Assembly: GCF_015767275.1 (NCBI RefSeq)
Contig: NZ_JADWMY010000010.1
Span: forward strand, 124,001 to 188,000
Length of the DNA: 64,000 nucleotides
Origin: Herbaspirillum sp. AP02
Lineage (GTDB): Bacteria; Pseudomonadota; Gammaproteobacteria; Burkholderiales; Burkholderiaceae_D
Reading direction: 5' to 3'
The position numbers were made by a program, and so were the translations under genes. The notes under the pieces are model-generated. The model was not told the origin of the DNA, ran no database searches, and saw nothing but the letters and a program-made list of their open reading frames with translations. Shown here piece by piece: positions 8,702-17,590 of the stretch (its first letter is position 1; each line of letters starts with the position of its first letter).

Positions 8702-10033
8702 ATGAGCAAGCTGACACGACGCGAATTCCTGGTCACCAGTGCGGCCGCAGCGGCCGCTTCCGGCATGGGCGTCAATGCCTTTGCCGCCGGCCCCGGCGCT
8801 GCCGGCGCCGACAGTATCAAGTACCCGATCGAACAAGGCGCAACCCTGCGCGTGCTGCGCTGGAAGCGCTTCGTCCAGGGTGACGAAGACCTGTGGAACG
8901 CCAACGTCAAGAAATTCACCGAACTGACCGGCGTGGCCGTGCGTACCGACAGCGAAGGCTGGGAAGACGTACGTCCGAAGTCGGCCGTGGCGGCCAACGT
9001 GGGCAGCGGCCCGGACATCGTGCTGGGCTGGTTCGACGACCCGCAGCAGTATCCGACCAAGCTGATCGACATGACCGACCTGGCCGATTCGCTGGGCAAG
9101 CGCTATGGCGGCTGGTACGACGTCTGCCGCAAGTACGGCACCAAGGACGGCAAGTGGATCGCCCTGCCGCTGGGCGTGATCGGCAATGCCCTGGTCTATC
9201 GCGAAAGCCAGATCAAGGCCGCCGGCTTCGACGCCATCCCCAAGGACACCGCCGGTTTCCTCAAGCTGTGCCAGGCCTTGAAGGCCAAGGACACCCCGGT
9301 CGGTTTCGCCCTCGGCAAGGCCGTGGGTGATGCCAACAACTGGGCGCACTGGCTGCTGTGGTCGCACGGCGGCAAGCTGGTGGACAAGAGCGGCAAGGTC
9401 GCCATCAACTCGCCCGAGACCCGTGCAGCACTGGAGTACGCCAAGCAGCTGTATGCCACCTTCGTACCCGGTACCCTGTCGTGGCAGGACCCGTCCAACA
9501 ACAAGGCCTACCTGGACGGCCAGATCAGCATGACCGCCAACGGCATCTCGGTGTACTACGCGGCCAAGAACTCCACCGATCAGAAGATGCAGGACATCGG
9601 CAAGGATACGCAGCACGCGCACTTCCCGATCGGCCCGGCCGGCAAGCCCACCGAACTGATGCAGATCACCCAGATGATGGTGTTCAAGCACACCAAATTC
9701 CCCAATGCGGCCAAGGCCTTCGTGCAATTCATGTTCGAGCCGGACCAGTACAACCCGTGGATGAAGGCATCCATCGGCTACGTCAGCCAGCCGCTGAAGG
9801 CCTACGAGAAGAACCCGATCTGGACCGAAGACCCGAAGGCCACCGTCTACCGCGACTCGGCTTCGCTGATGCTGGACCACGGTCACGAAGGTCCGCTGGG
9901 ACAAGCCTCGGCGGCCTGCATGGCCGACTACGTGGTGGTGGACATGGTGGCCGAAGCGGCCAGCGGTTCCAAGACCGTGCAGCAGGCCATCGACCGCGCC
10001 GCCGAACGCGCCAAGCGCTACTACAAGGCTTGA
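8702..10033 (+). CDS. Sugar ABC transporter substrate-binding protein (family 1, Tat-type signal)
   Basis: A 443-residue periplasmic binding protein. It begins with a twin-arginine signal (LTRREFLVT, then an Ala-rich core cut after about residue 29), unusual for a sugar-binding protein and implying export in folded form. The mature part has the extracellular solute-binding family 1 pattern, including the GPDIVLGW segment that follows the first hinge strand. The start has a strong AAGGAGTAGGAG ribosome-binding stretch. It belongs to the operon with the UgpC-like ATPase (139 bp upstream) and the permeases (170 bp downstream). The ligand is probably a sugar, polyol or sugar acid. Confidence 0.93.
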   Translation: MSKLTRREFLVTSAAAAAASGMGVNAFAAGPGAAGADSIKYPIEQGATLRVLRWKRFVQGDEDLWNANVKKFTELTGVAVRTDSEGWEDVRPKSAVAANVGSGPDIVLGWFDDPQQYPTKLIDMTDLADSLGKRYGGWYDVCRKYGTKDGKWIALPLGVIGNALVYRESQIKAAGFDAIPKDTAGFLKLCQALKAKDTPVGFALGKAVGDANNWAHWLLWSHGGKLVDKSGKVAINSPETRAALEYAKQLYATFVPGTLSWQDPSNNKAYLDGQISMTANGISVYYAAKNSTDQKMQDIGKDTQHAHFPIGPAGKPTELMQITQMMVFKHTKFPNAAKAFVQFMFEPDQYNPWMKASIGYVSQPLKAYEKNPIWTEDPKATVYRDSASLMLDHGHEGPLGQASAACMADYVVVDMVAEAASGSKTVQQAIDRAAERAKRYYKA

Positions 10034-10203
10034 TGCCGACGGCATGATGGCGGGATGGCGCCGCGCCGGGTTCCCTCGGGACAGCGGGCAAGGGGCAGGT
10101 TGTCAGGGCCTGCCGACCCGGCGCGACGGCGTCCAGCCAGCACCAGAAGCAAACACCGTATCGGCCGCAGGCCTGTCCTGCGGCCCTTTCATCGAGGCAA
10201 ATC

Positions 10204-11103
10204 ATGCTATCCCGATTCCTGAACAACCGTAACGTACTGGGCATGCTGTTCATGGCCCCGGCCGTGATCCTGCTGGTGGTGTTCCTGACCTACCCGCTGG
10301 GACTGGGCATCTGGCTGGGCTTCACCGACACCAAGATCGGTGGCGAAGGCAGCTTCGTCGGCCTGGACAACTTCACCTATCTGGCCGGCGATTCGCTGGC
10401 ACTGCTGTCGCTGTTCAACACCGTGTTCTACACGGTCAGCGCCAGTATCCTCAAATTCGCACTGGGCCTGTGGCTGGCCATCCTGCTCAACAAGAACGTG
10501 CCGCTGAAGACCTTCTTCCGCGCCATCGTGCTGTTGCCCTGGATCGTGCCGACCGCGCTGTCGGCGCTGGCGTTCTGGTGGCTGTATGACGCGCAGTTCT
10601 CCGTCATCAGCTGGGCGCTGACCAAGATGGGCCTGATCAAGCACTACATCGACTTCCTGGGCGACCCCTGGAATGCGCGCTGGTCCACCGTCTTTGCCAA
10701 CGTCTGGCGCGGCATCCCGTTCGTGGCCATTTCGCTGCTGGCCGGGCTGCAGACCATCTCGCCTTCGCTGTATGAAGCGGCCGCCATCGACGGCGCCACG
10801 CCCTGGCAGCAGTTCCGCCACGTGACGCTGCCACTGCTGACCCCGATCATCGCGGTGGTGATGACCTTCTCGGTGCTGTTCACCTTCACCGACTTCCAAC
10901 TGATCTACGTGCTGACCCGCGGCGGTCCGTTGAATGCCACCCACCTGATGGCCACGCTCTCGTTCCAGCGTGCGATCCCCGGTGGTGCACTGGGTGAGGG
11001 TGCGGCCATGGCCACCTACATGATCCCGTTCCTGCTGGCAGCGATCATGTTCTCGTACTTCGGCCTGCAACGTCGCGGCTGGCAACAAGGAGGTGACAAA
11101 TAA
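10204..11103 (+). CDS. Sugar ABC transporter permease (MalF/UgpA-like)
   Basis: A 299-residue inner-membrane protein with six predicted helices. The binding-protein-dependent transport motif EAAAIDGATPWQQFRHVTLP (near residue 195), which docks on the ATPase, is intact. It forms a heterodimer channel with the next gene, whose ATG overlaps this stop codon by one base (TAATG), so translation is coupled. Confidence 0.94.
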   Translation: MLSRFLNNRNVLGMLFMAPAVILLVVFLTYPLGLGIWLGFTDTKIGGEGSFVGLDNFTYLAGDSLALLSLFNTVFYTVSASILKFALGLWLAILLNKNVPLKTFFRAIVLLPWIVPTALSALAFWWLYDAQFSVISWALTKMGLIKHYIDFLGDPWNARWSTVFANVWRGIPFVAISLLAGLQTISPSLYEAAAIDGATPWQQFRHVTLPLLTPIIAVVMTFSVLFTFTDFQLIYVLTRGGPLNATHLMATLSFQRAIPGGALGEGAAMATYMIPFLLAAIMFSYFGLQRRGWQQGGDK

Positions 11104-11984
11104 TGGCCAAGAAAAAAGACGACCAACAGGAAACCCAGGGCATGGATTTCCTGCAATCGACACCGCGCCGCTGGGTGACGATCTACATCCCGCTGCTGAT
11201 CTTCCTGTTCGTGCTGCTGTTCCCGTTCTACTGGATGGTGATCACCGCCTTCAAGCCTGACGGCGAACTGCTCTCTCAGACCGGCAATCCCTTCTGGGTG
11301 GTGGCACCGACCCTGGCGCACTTCAAGAAGCTGCTGTTCGACACCCAGTATCCGGCCTGGCTGCTGAACACGGTGATCGTCTCGGTGGTGTCGACCTTCG
11401 CCTCGCTGGCGGCCAGCGTCTTTGCTGCCTATGCGATCGAACGGCTGCGCTTCCAGGGTTCCAAGCAGGTCGGCCTGGGCATCTTCCTGGCCTACCTGAT
11501 CCCGCCCTCGATCCTGTTCATCCCGCTGGCGGCGATCGTGTTCAAGCTGGGCCTGTTCGACACCCGCTGGGCGCTGATCCTGACCTACCCGACCTTCCTC
11601 ATCCCGTTCTGCACGTGGCTGTTGATGGGTTACTTCCGCTCGATCCCGTATGAGCTGGAAGAATGCGCGCTCATCGACGGTGCCACGCGCTGGGAAATCC
11701 TGGTCAAGATCATCCTGCCGCTGGCGGTGCCGGGCCTGATCTCGGCTGGTATCTTCGCCTTCACGCTGTCGTGGAACGAGTTCATCTATGCGCTGACCTT
11801 CATCTCTTCATCCGAAGTGAAGACGGTACCGGTGGGCATCGTCACCGAGCTGGTCGATGGCGACGTCTACCACTGGGGCGCGCTGATGGCCGGGGCGCTG
11901 CTGGGTTCGCTGCCGGTGGCGGTGGTGTACTCCTTCTTCGTCGAGTATTACGTCTCGGGGATGACCGGGGCGGTGAAGGAATAA
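11103..11984 (+). CDS. Sugar ABC transporter permease (MalG/UgpE-like)
   Basis: A 293-residue inner-membrane protein with six predicted helices and the EAA docking loop (EECALIDGATRWEILVKIIL, near residue 185). AAGGAGG at 11089-11095 lies inside the previous gene, just before the TAATG overlap. It completes the importer: ATPase, binding protein, two permeases. A strong terminator follows 32 bp later. Confidence 0.94.
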   Translation: MAKKKDDQQETQGMDFLQSTPRRWVTIYIPLLIFLFVLLFPFYWMVITAFKPDGELLSQTGNPFWVVAPTLAHFKKLLFDTQYPAWLLNTVIVSVVSTFASLAASVFAAYAIERLRFQGSKQVGLGIFLAYLIPPSILFIPLAAIVFKLGLFDTRWALILTYPTFLIPFCTWLLMGYFRSIPYELEECALIDGATRWEILVKIILPLAVPGLISAGIFAFTLSWNEFIYALTFISSSEVKTVPVGIVTELVDGDVYHWGALMAGALLGSLPVAVVYSFFVEYYVSGMTGAVKE

Positions 11985-12015
11985 AGCGCCGACACCAGCA
12001 CCACAGGCTCCAAAA

Positions 12016-12052
12016 CAAAAACCCGGCGTCCTTGCGGACGCCGGGTTTTTTA
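12016..12052. terminator. Bidirectional intrinsic terminator
   Basis: ACCCGGCGTCC (12021-12031) pairs with GGACGCCGGGT (12036-12046) around a TTGC loop. T-rich sequence follows on the plus strand and an A-rich tract precedes it, so it can stop both the ABC operon and the convergent dehydrogenase operon. Confidence 0.9.
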
Positions 12053-12078
12053 TTGCCGTTGACTGGCGGATTACTGCG

Positions 12079-13392
12079 TTACTGCTTGGCCAGCGGTACC
12101 GTACCCGCCTCCACCGTCTTCTTCTCCGGCACCTGCTTGCGTACCTTGGCCACATCGGAAGCGCTCACCGACGAGGCCTGGTTACCCCAGCTGCTGCGGA
12201 TGAAGGTGACCACGTCGGCCACTTCCTGGTCCGACAGGCGGCTGGCGAAGCCAGGCATGGCGAACTGCGTCGGGGCCTTGTGGGTCCAGGGCATTTCGGC
12301 ACCTTCCAGCACGATGCGGATCAACGAGGCCGGATTTTCCGCATTGACCGTGGGCGACAGTGCCAGGGTCGGGAAGGTCTCGTCATAACCCTTGCCGCTG
12401 CTGCGGTGGCAGGCCGCGCAGTTGTTCAGGAATGCCATCGCGCCCGGACTCTGGTCGCTGCCCTTGCGCAAGGCCTGGTGGGTCTTGTCGTCGTAGGCCA
12501 GGGCCGGGATGCCATCCTTGACCGGCTTCAAGGACTTCAGGTACTTGGCCATGGCCGACAAGTCTTCGTCGGTCATGTGCTGGGTACTTTCCGCCACCAC
12601 ATCGGCCATGCCGCCAAAGGCTGCGGAATGGCTGTTGCGACCGGTCTTGAGGAAGGCCACGATGTCCGCTTCGGTCCAGTTGCCCAGGCCGTCACGGGCA
12701 TCGCCGCGCAGGTTGTTGGCCAGGAAGCCGTCGATCACGCCACCCGAGAGGTACTGGCTGCTGTCGTCGGTCAGGGCCTTCTCCTGCATGCCGACGCCGC
12801 GCGGGGTGTGGCAGGCGCCGCAGTGACCCAGTCCTTCGACCAGGTACTGGCCGCGCAGCAGCGGGCTGTTGTCAGCCACGCCATCCACGGCCACGGCAGG
12901 GGCAAACACCTTGCGCCAGATCGACAGCGGCCAGCGCATCGACAGCGGCCAGACGATATCGACGTTGCGGTTCGGGGTCGGCTCGGCCTTCACGCCGTTC
13001 ATGAAGTAGGCATACAACGCCTTCACATCGGCCGGCTTGACCTTGGCATAGGACGGATACGGCATGGCCGGGTACAGCGACGCGCCATCCTTGCGGATGC
13101 CGTGACGCAGCGCGCGGTCGAAATCCTCCTCGCTGTAGCTGCCGATGCCGTTGTCCTTGTCCGGCGTGATGTTGGACGAATAGACCTTGCCTACCGGCGT
13201 GTCGATGGACAGGCCACCGGCAAACGGCTTGCCGCCCTTGGCAGTGTGGCAGGCCACGCAGTCACCGGCCTTGGCCAGGTATTCGCCCCGCTGTACCAGT
13301 TGCTGGTCCACGGGCGCATTTTGCGCTGATGCCACGGCAGCGGACAGCGTCATGATTGCCGCGCTGGCGGCGATGAGATAGTGCTTGATCAT
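12079..13392 (-). CDS. Triheme cytochrome c subunit of membrane-bound dehydrogenase
   Basis: A 437-residue periplasmic cytochrome with a signal peptide (residues 1-23) and three CxxCH heme sites at 45-49 (CVACH), 191-195 (CGACH) and 325-329 (CAACH). This three-heme layout and length match the cytochrome subunit of gluconate/sorbitol/alcohol-type dehydrogenases, which pass electrons from the flavoprotein to ubiquinone. An open frame extends upstream to 13917, but that part is antisense-frame sequence of the flavoprotein gene; the ATG at 13392 gives the signal peptide. It is the last gene of the three-subunit operon, 11 bp after the flavoprotein. Confidence 0.94.
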   Translation of the reverse strand: MIKHYLIAASAAIMTLSAAVASAQNAPVDQQLVQRGEYLAKAGDCVACHTAKGGKPFAGGLSIDTPVGKVYSSNITPDKDNGIGSYSEEDFDRALRHGIRKDGASLYPAMPYPSYAKVKPADVKALYAYFMNGVKAEPTPNRNVDIVWPLSMRWPLSIWRKVFAPAVAVDGVADNSPLLRGQYLVEGLGHCGACHTPRGVGMQEKALTDDSSQYLSGGVIDGFLANNLRGDARDGLGNWTEADIVAFLKTGRNSHSAAFGGMADVVAESTQHMTDEDLSAMAKYLKSLKPVKDGIPALAYDDKTHQALRKGSDQSPGAMAFLNNCAACHRSSGKGYDETFPTLALSPTVNAENPASLIRIVLEGAEMPWTHKAPTQFAMPGFASRLSDQEVADVVTFIRSSWGNQASSVSASDVAKVRKQVPEKKTVEAGTVPLAKQ

Positions 13393-13403
13393 GGTCGTTA
13401 TCC

Positions 13404-15185
13404 TTATGCCTGTACCAGCGGGCCGGGGTTTTTCAGATACTGCTCGCGGATCGCCTTGGCCGAGTGATACGCCAGCGCCGTGACCAGCCCGGTCGGGTTG
13501 TAGCCCATGTTCTGCGGGAAAGCCGACGCGCCATACACGAACACGTTGGGCACGTCCCAGCTCTGCAGGTACTTGTTGACCACGCTGTTCTTGGGCGTGG
13601 TGCCCATGATCGCGCCACCGGTCAGGTGGGTGGACTGGTAGACCCGGGTATCCCAGGACGAACCGGTCTTGCGCACGGCCTTGACCACCTTCTCGGGGTT
13701 CATGGCCTGGCCGACCTTTTCCATCTCGCCGGCGATGTAGGTCAGCATCTTGCCTTCGTTTTCCTTCCAGTTCAGGGTCATGCGCAGCAGCGGCTGGCCG
13801 TTGGCATCCTTGTAGGTCGGGTCCAGCGACAGGTAGCAGTCGCGATAGGCCATCACCGAACCGGACATGCCGATGGTGAGGGTGCGTTGGTAGGCATCCT
13901 GCACGCTGGCCTTCCATTCGGAACCCCAGTTGGGCACCTTCTCGCCCGGCATGGTGCCGGCCTGCTTGATGGGACGGCCGCCGTAGCGCACGTGACGGAT
14001 CGAGGCGCCGCCGATGAAGCCCAGCGGGGCGTGGTCGAACTGGTCGGCGTTGAGGTCGTCCATGCCCACGCCACCGGCACCGGTGCCGATGAAGGGGTTG
14101 AACTGGGTGCCCTTGGGCATGACCACGTTGATGCCGCCGTTGTACTGGTAGGCGAAGTTCTTGCCCACCACGCCTTCGCCGGTGACCGGGTCATAGGGCT
14201 TGCCGATGCCGGACAGCAGCAGCAGGCGCACGTTGTGGGTCTGGAAGGCGGTCAGCAGCACCAGGTCGGCCGGCTGTTCCACTTCGCGCCCTTGCGCATC
14301 GATGTAGGTGACGCCGGTGGCGCGCTTGCCGGAGGCGTCCAGGTTGACCTTGATCACCTGGGCCTTGGTGCGCACCTCGAAGTTCTTGCGCTTCAACAGC
14401 ACCGGCAGGATGGTGGTCTGCGGCGAGGCCTTGGAATACATGTAGCAGCCGTAGTTTTCGCAGAAGCCGCAGTAGTTGCAGGGGCCAATGCGCACGCCAT
14501 ACGGATTGGTGAAGGGTTGCGAGGCATTGGCGGCCGGCGCCGGGTACGGGTGGTAGCCGACGTCGCGCATGGCCTTTTCCACCAGCGAGGCGCTGTACTG
14601 GTATTGCAGCGGCGGGGTCGGGAATTCGTCGGTGCGCTCGCCTTCCAGCGGGTTGCCGCCGGGGACGATCTTGCCCTTGAGGTTGCCGGCCTTGCCGGAG
14701 ACGGCCATGACCTTTTCCGAGAAGTCGTAGAACGGCTCCAGTTCCTTGTAGGTCACGCCGTGATCCTGGATGGTCATGTCCTCGGGAATGAATTTCTTGC
14801 CGTACTTCTGCTCGTGGTGGGTACGCATCTCCAGCTCTTCGGGCAGGTTGCGGTACATCATGCCGTTCCAGTGGAAACCGGCACCGCCCACGCCATCGCC
14901 CAGCAGGAAGGAGCCGTGCTGGCGATACGGGACAGCCACGTCGGAGAGGGTGTGACGGATGGTCACGGTCTCGCGCGAGAGGTCCTGGAACAGTGCGCCG
15001 CGCACGGAGTATTTCAGTTCATCGACCGCCTTGGGATAGGGCGTGTCGGTATTGGTGTCGCGCATGTCGCCGCGTTCCAGCGCCAGCACGTTCAGGCCGG
15101 CTTCGGTGAGTTCCATGCCCATGATGGAACCGGTCCAGCCCAGGCCCACCATCACTACATCCACTTTGTCTTTTTTGATAGCCAT
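13404..15185 (-). CDS. GMC-family FAD dehydrogenase, gluconate 2-dehydrogenase-type large subunit
   Basis: A 593-residue flavoprotein. The FAD-binding Rossmann motif (VMVGLGWTGSIMG) lies at residues 11-23 and Glu-Arg-Gly ends the second strand near 38. A CNYCGFCENYGC cysteine cluster sits near residue 237, as in membrane-bound gluconate/2-ketogluconate dehydrogenase flavoproteins. Family members oxidise sugars or aldonates in the periplasm and hand electrons to the triheme cytochrome. It has no signal peptide of its own and should be exported together with the Tat-signal gamma subunit, whose stop codon is 2 bp upstream. Substrate (gluconate, 2-ketogluconate, sorbitol or other) is not fixed by sequence. 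Confidence 0.93.
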   Translation of the reverse strand: MAIKKDKVDVVMVGLGWTGSIMGMELTEAGLNVLALERGDMRDTNTDTPYPKAVDELKYSVRGALFQDLSRETVTIRHTLSDVAVPYRQHGSFLLGDGVGGAGFHWNGMMYRNLPEELEMRTHHEQKYGKKFIPEDMTIQDHGVTYKELEPFYDFSEKVMAVSGKAGNLKGKIVPGGNPLEGERTDEFPTPPLQYQYSASLVEKAMRDVGYHPYPAPAANASQPFTNPYGVRIGPCNYCGFCENYGCYMYSKASPQTTILPVLLKRKNFEVRTKAQVIKVNLDASGKRATGVTYIDAQGREVEQPADLVLLTAFQTHNVRLLLLSGIGKPYDPVTGEGVVGKNFAYQYNGGINVVMPKGTQFNPFIGTGAGGVGMDDLNADQFDHAPLGFIGGASIRHVRYGGRPIKQAGTMPGEKVPNWGSEWKASVQDAYQRTLTIGMSGSVMAYRDCYLSLDPTYKDANGQPLLRMTLNWKENEGKMLTYIAGEMEKVGQAMNPEKVVKAVRKTGSSWDTRVYQSTHLTGGAIMGTTPKNSVVNKYLQSWDVPNVFVYGASAFPQNMGYNPTGLVTALAYHSAKAIREQYLKNPGPLVQA

Positions 15186-15187
15186 GA

Positions 15188-15910
15188 TCAGCCCTTCTCT
15201 CCCAGAATCGACACGGGGCCGTATGGATATTTAACGTTGTATTGATCGACCCAGTCGGCGTAGTCGGCACGCGCGCCGGGGAAGCCGACCATCTTCCAGC
15301 CGCCCATCTTCTGGTTGCCGCCGTACATCGGATCGGCGAAGTAGCCTTCCTTGGTATTGCCCAGCATGAAGCTGAAGAAGGTCTTGGCCGGGACGGTCTC
15401 GAAGGCGATCTTGCCGCCTTCCATCATCTTCAGCACTTCCAGCTGCTTGGCCTTGTCCAGTTCGGCGAAGACCTTGCCGTGGTTCTTGCTGCACCAGTCG
15501 TTGCAGGCGGCGATGCCCTGGCGATAGATGTCGCGCGGCACCAGCGAGAGCTGGTAACCCAGTTCGGGGACGCTGTCAGGATGGAAAGGGCCTTGCATGT
15601 ACCACAGCTTGCCGGCGCCATAGGGGGTTTCCATCTGGCGGTCGATGAATTCCGGCACGCCCGTTTCGAGGGCGCCGGCACCGTACTGGTCGGAGGGGAT
15701 GAGGTGGTCGACGGCGGCATTGATGAATGCCCATTCGACCGCGCTGAAGTAGGTGGGGGTGTAGGCGCGGGGCTTGCCCGGGGTACTGCTGTCGGCGATT
15801 GCCGGCTGGCTGACTGCGACGGTAGTGGCGCCACCTAGCGTTGTTGCTGCTGGGACGATGGCCAATACCTGACGCAGGAAACGCCGCCTCGGCTCTTTAT
15901 CTTGTGACAT
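15188..15910 (-). CDS. Gluconate 2-dehydrogenase gamma-type small subunit (Tat signal)
   Basis: A 240-residue protein of the gluconate 2-dehydrogenase subunit 3 family. The N-terminus has a clear twin-arginine signal (PRRRFLRQVL, cut near residue 39), which would carry the folded flavoprotein complex across the membrane. The ATG at 15910 has AAGGA six bases upstream; an open frame reaching 15985 was not chosen because it lacks a ribosome-binding site and would bury the signal. It is the first gene of the gamma-flavoprotein-cytochrome operon. Confidence 0.93.
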   Translation of the reverse strand: MSQDKEPRRRFLRQVLAIVPAATTLGGATTVAVSQPAIADSSTPGKPRAYTPTYFSAVEWAFINAAVDHLIPSDQYGAGALETGVPEFIDRQMETPYGAGKLWYMQGPFHPDSVPELGYQLSLVPRDIYRQGIAACNDWCSKNHGKVFAELDKAKQLEVLKMMEGGKIAFETVPAKTFFSFMLGNTKEGYFADPMYGGNQKMGGWKMVGFPGARADYADWVDQYNVKYPYGPVSILGEKG

Positions 15911-16031
15911 GACTATCCTTTGGACGTGGGATTTGACGAGGGAAAACGCGGACGCTACGCCATGGCCGGAAGCAGGAATGCGCACCCTGCCCCCTTGATG
16001 GACGCCTGTCTCTTGTTGTTGTGGTGATGCC

Positions 16032-16066
16032 CCCTGCCGGCCGGCTCCTGGCGCCGACCGGCAGGG
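16032..16066. repeat. 9-bp inverted repeat after the dienelactone hydrolase
   Basis: CCCTGCCGG (16032-16040) and CCGGCAGGG (16058-16066) flank a 17-base GC-rich loop about 20 bp past the hydrolase stop codon. It has no U-run, so it may be a weak or Rho-assisted terminator for the minus-strand gene. Confidence 0.4.
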
Positions 16067-16085
16067 TCACGAACACGGTCCGAAC

Positions 16086-16853
16086 TCAGGCCAGCACTTC
16101 GCCAAAGAAGGCCTGCAGCGCCACGGCGGCGCGCTCGGCGGTCTGGCGGTGATAGAAGAAGCCGGGGTTGTTGGCATCCGGATCGGTGAAGGAGTGGCCG
16201 GCCTGGCCATAGTTGACCAGTTGCCAGTCGATCTTCAGCGCGCTCATCTCGTCGATGAAGCCATTAACCTGCTCACGCGGAACCGAAGGGTCCTGCACGC
16301 CGTGCAGCACCAGTACCGCGCCCTTGATCTTGCTCTCGGCCGGCGCCGGGGTATCCAGCGCACCGTGCAGCGACACCGTGCCGCGCAACTCGGCACCATC
16401 ACGTGCCAGTTCCAGCGCGGCCGTGCCGCCGAAGCAGAAGCCGCAGGCGCCGAGCTTGTCGGCTGCGATCTTGACGAAGGTCTGCTCGCGCAAGACCTTC
16501 AGCGCCGCCTGCATGCGCCGGCGCAGTTCTGCACGGTCCTTCTTGAGGGGAATGATGGCGGCCAGGGCCTGGTCACCATCGGTAGGACGTACCGACTTGC
16601 CGAACACGTCGGCGACCAGGATGGCATGGCCGGCACCGATGGTGGTGGCGGCGATTTCCAGTGCCTGCTGGCGCAGGCCGAAATAGTTGGGCACCGACAG
16701 CACACCCGAGACGGGCGGCTGAGCCTTGTTGTAGAGCAGGACGCTTTCGTAATCGACGCCATCGGCGCTGTGGGAAATCGTTTCGAGGGCAAGATCGTTG
16801 ATCGCGATGCCGAGCTTGGCAGCGATGGCGGCGGTGTTCCAGGACGTGGACAT
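16086..16853 (-). CDS. Dienelactone hydrolase family protein
   Basis: A 255-residue alpha/beta-hydrolase. The dienelactone hydrolase triad is visible: Cys140 in GFCFGG, Asp188 in HGVQDPS and His220 in GHSFTDPDANNPGF. A Cys nucleophile, rather than Ser, is the family hallmark. AAGGAG lies 5 bases before the ATG at 16853. Members hydrolyse lactones in chloroaromatic catabolism or act on other esters, and many have no known substrate. No aromatic-degradation genes are nearby, so a role on sugar lactones made by the adjacent dehydrogenase is possible but only inferred from location. Confidence 0.9.
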   Translation of the reverse strand: MSTSWNTAAIAAKLGIAINDLALETISHSADGVDYESVLLYNKAQPPVSGVLSVPNYFGLRQQALEIAATTIGAGHAILVADVFGKSVRPTDGDQALAAIIPLKKDRAELRRRMQAALKVLREQTFVKIAADKLGACGFCFGGTAALELARDGAELRGTVSLHGALDTPAPAESKIKGAVLVLHGVQDPSVPREQVNGFIDEMSALKIDWQLVNYGQAGHSFTDPDANNPGFFYHRQTAERAAVALQAFFGEVLA

Positions 16854-17033
16854 GGAGGCTCCTTTGAGTGGAAAACGCCGGCCGGCGTGGAGACCGGCTG
16901 GCGTTCAGGAAACTTGTATTTGGCGCGGATTGCGGCCGCTGAATCGACAAGGCAAACCAGAATCCAGCTCAGCAATGCCTTGCCCTTGACCGCATCAGGG
17001 CACAATGTTCGCACAAACAGTGCATTTCTGCAG

Positions 17034-17054
17034 GAGGTCATACCACTTGACCTC
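17034..17054. promoter_or_regulatory. GAGGTC-N9-GACCTC dyad upstream of dienelactone hydrolase
   Basis: Six-base inverted repeat with a 9-base spacer. Its right part contains TACCACTTGACC (17041-17052), the same 12 bases found at 3757-3768 next to GntR-type operator 2. It may be a shared regulator site. Confidence 0.35.
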
Positions 17055-17484
17055 GTCATAATGCGAGGCCGATCCCTACAATCTCCATACAAGCCGCATG
17101 GATAAGGGGCTGGCTCGGGTTTTGTCTGCGAGCAATAGAATCCTGTTTTCCCCGGTCAACAAAGATGCCGCAGATCTGTCCAGGCAAAAACTTCATATTG
17201 GGGGTTTCCTGTTGAGGCAGGGGCCCGGGTGTTTCCTATTGGAAGGCAAGCGCATGATCCCTGACCCAGGTCAGTCTGCGAATACAGAAACGTGGGCTAC
17301 CCGGACGGCATAGCTCAATGGAGACTACAATGCCGAATTTGCACGAGCGTACGGGAAATTTGCCTAAATAATATTATTAATTTTTCAACATATATTTTCC
17401 CAGTCGCACCACGCACGCAGGTTTTCTGCGCGTCACGTTAAAAATCTCTTATTCATCATTTTTTAAACATTAAATTAATCGTAG

Positions 17485-17509
17485 AGTGGAATATATTAAA
17501 TATTCCACT
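17485..17509. promoter_or_regulatory. 10-bp perfect dyad upstream of HTH-GAF gene
   Basis: AGTGGAATAT (17485-17494) and ATATTCCACT (17500-17509) with a 5-base spacer, 81 bp before the HTH-GAF start. It has no U-run. It is a plausible operator, possibly autoregulatory. Confidence 0.45.
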
Positions 17510-17590
17510 TTCGCTGCGCTACGTGCCTTCATAAAATATCAAATATGCGATTTACCCAACTTAGCGCCATACTTTTTGAGGATTAACCAA

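Larger units (their letters stand above)
16854..17590. other. Intergenic region with AT-rich tract and dyads
   Basis: No convincing gene. The left part carries GAGGTC/GACCTC (17034-17039/17049-17054) 180 bp upstream of the hydrolase. From about 17330 the sequence becomes strongly AT-rich, and it holds a 10-bp perfect dyad (17485-17509) before the HTH-GAF gene. The base change marks the left edge of the signalling island. Confidence 0.6.

Noticed and set aside
12079-13917. Cytochrome c gene extended to 612 codons
   Set aside because: The extra 175 codons are read from the wrong frame of the flavoprotein gene. The ATG at 13392 gives a proper signal peptide.
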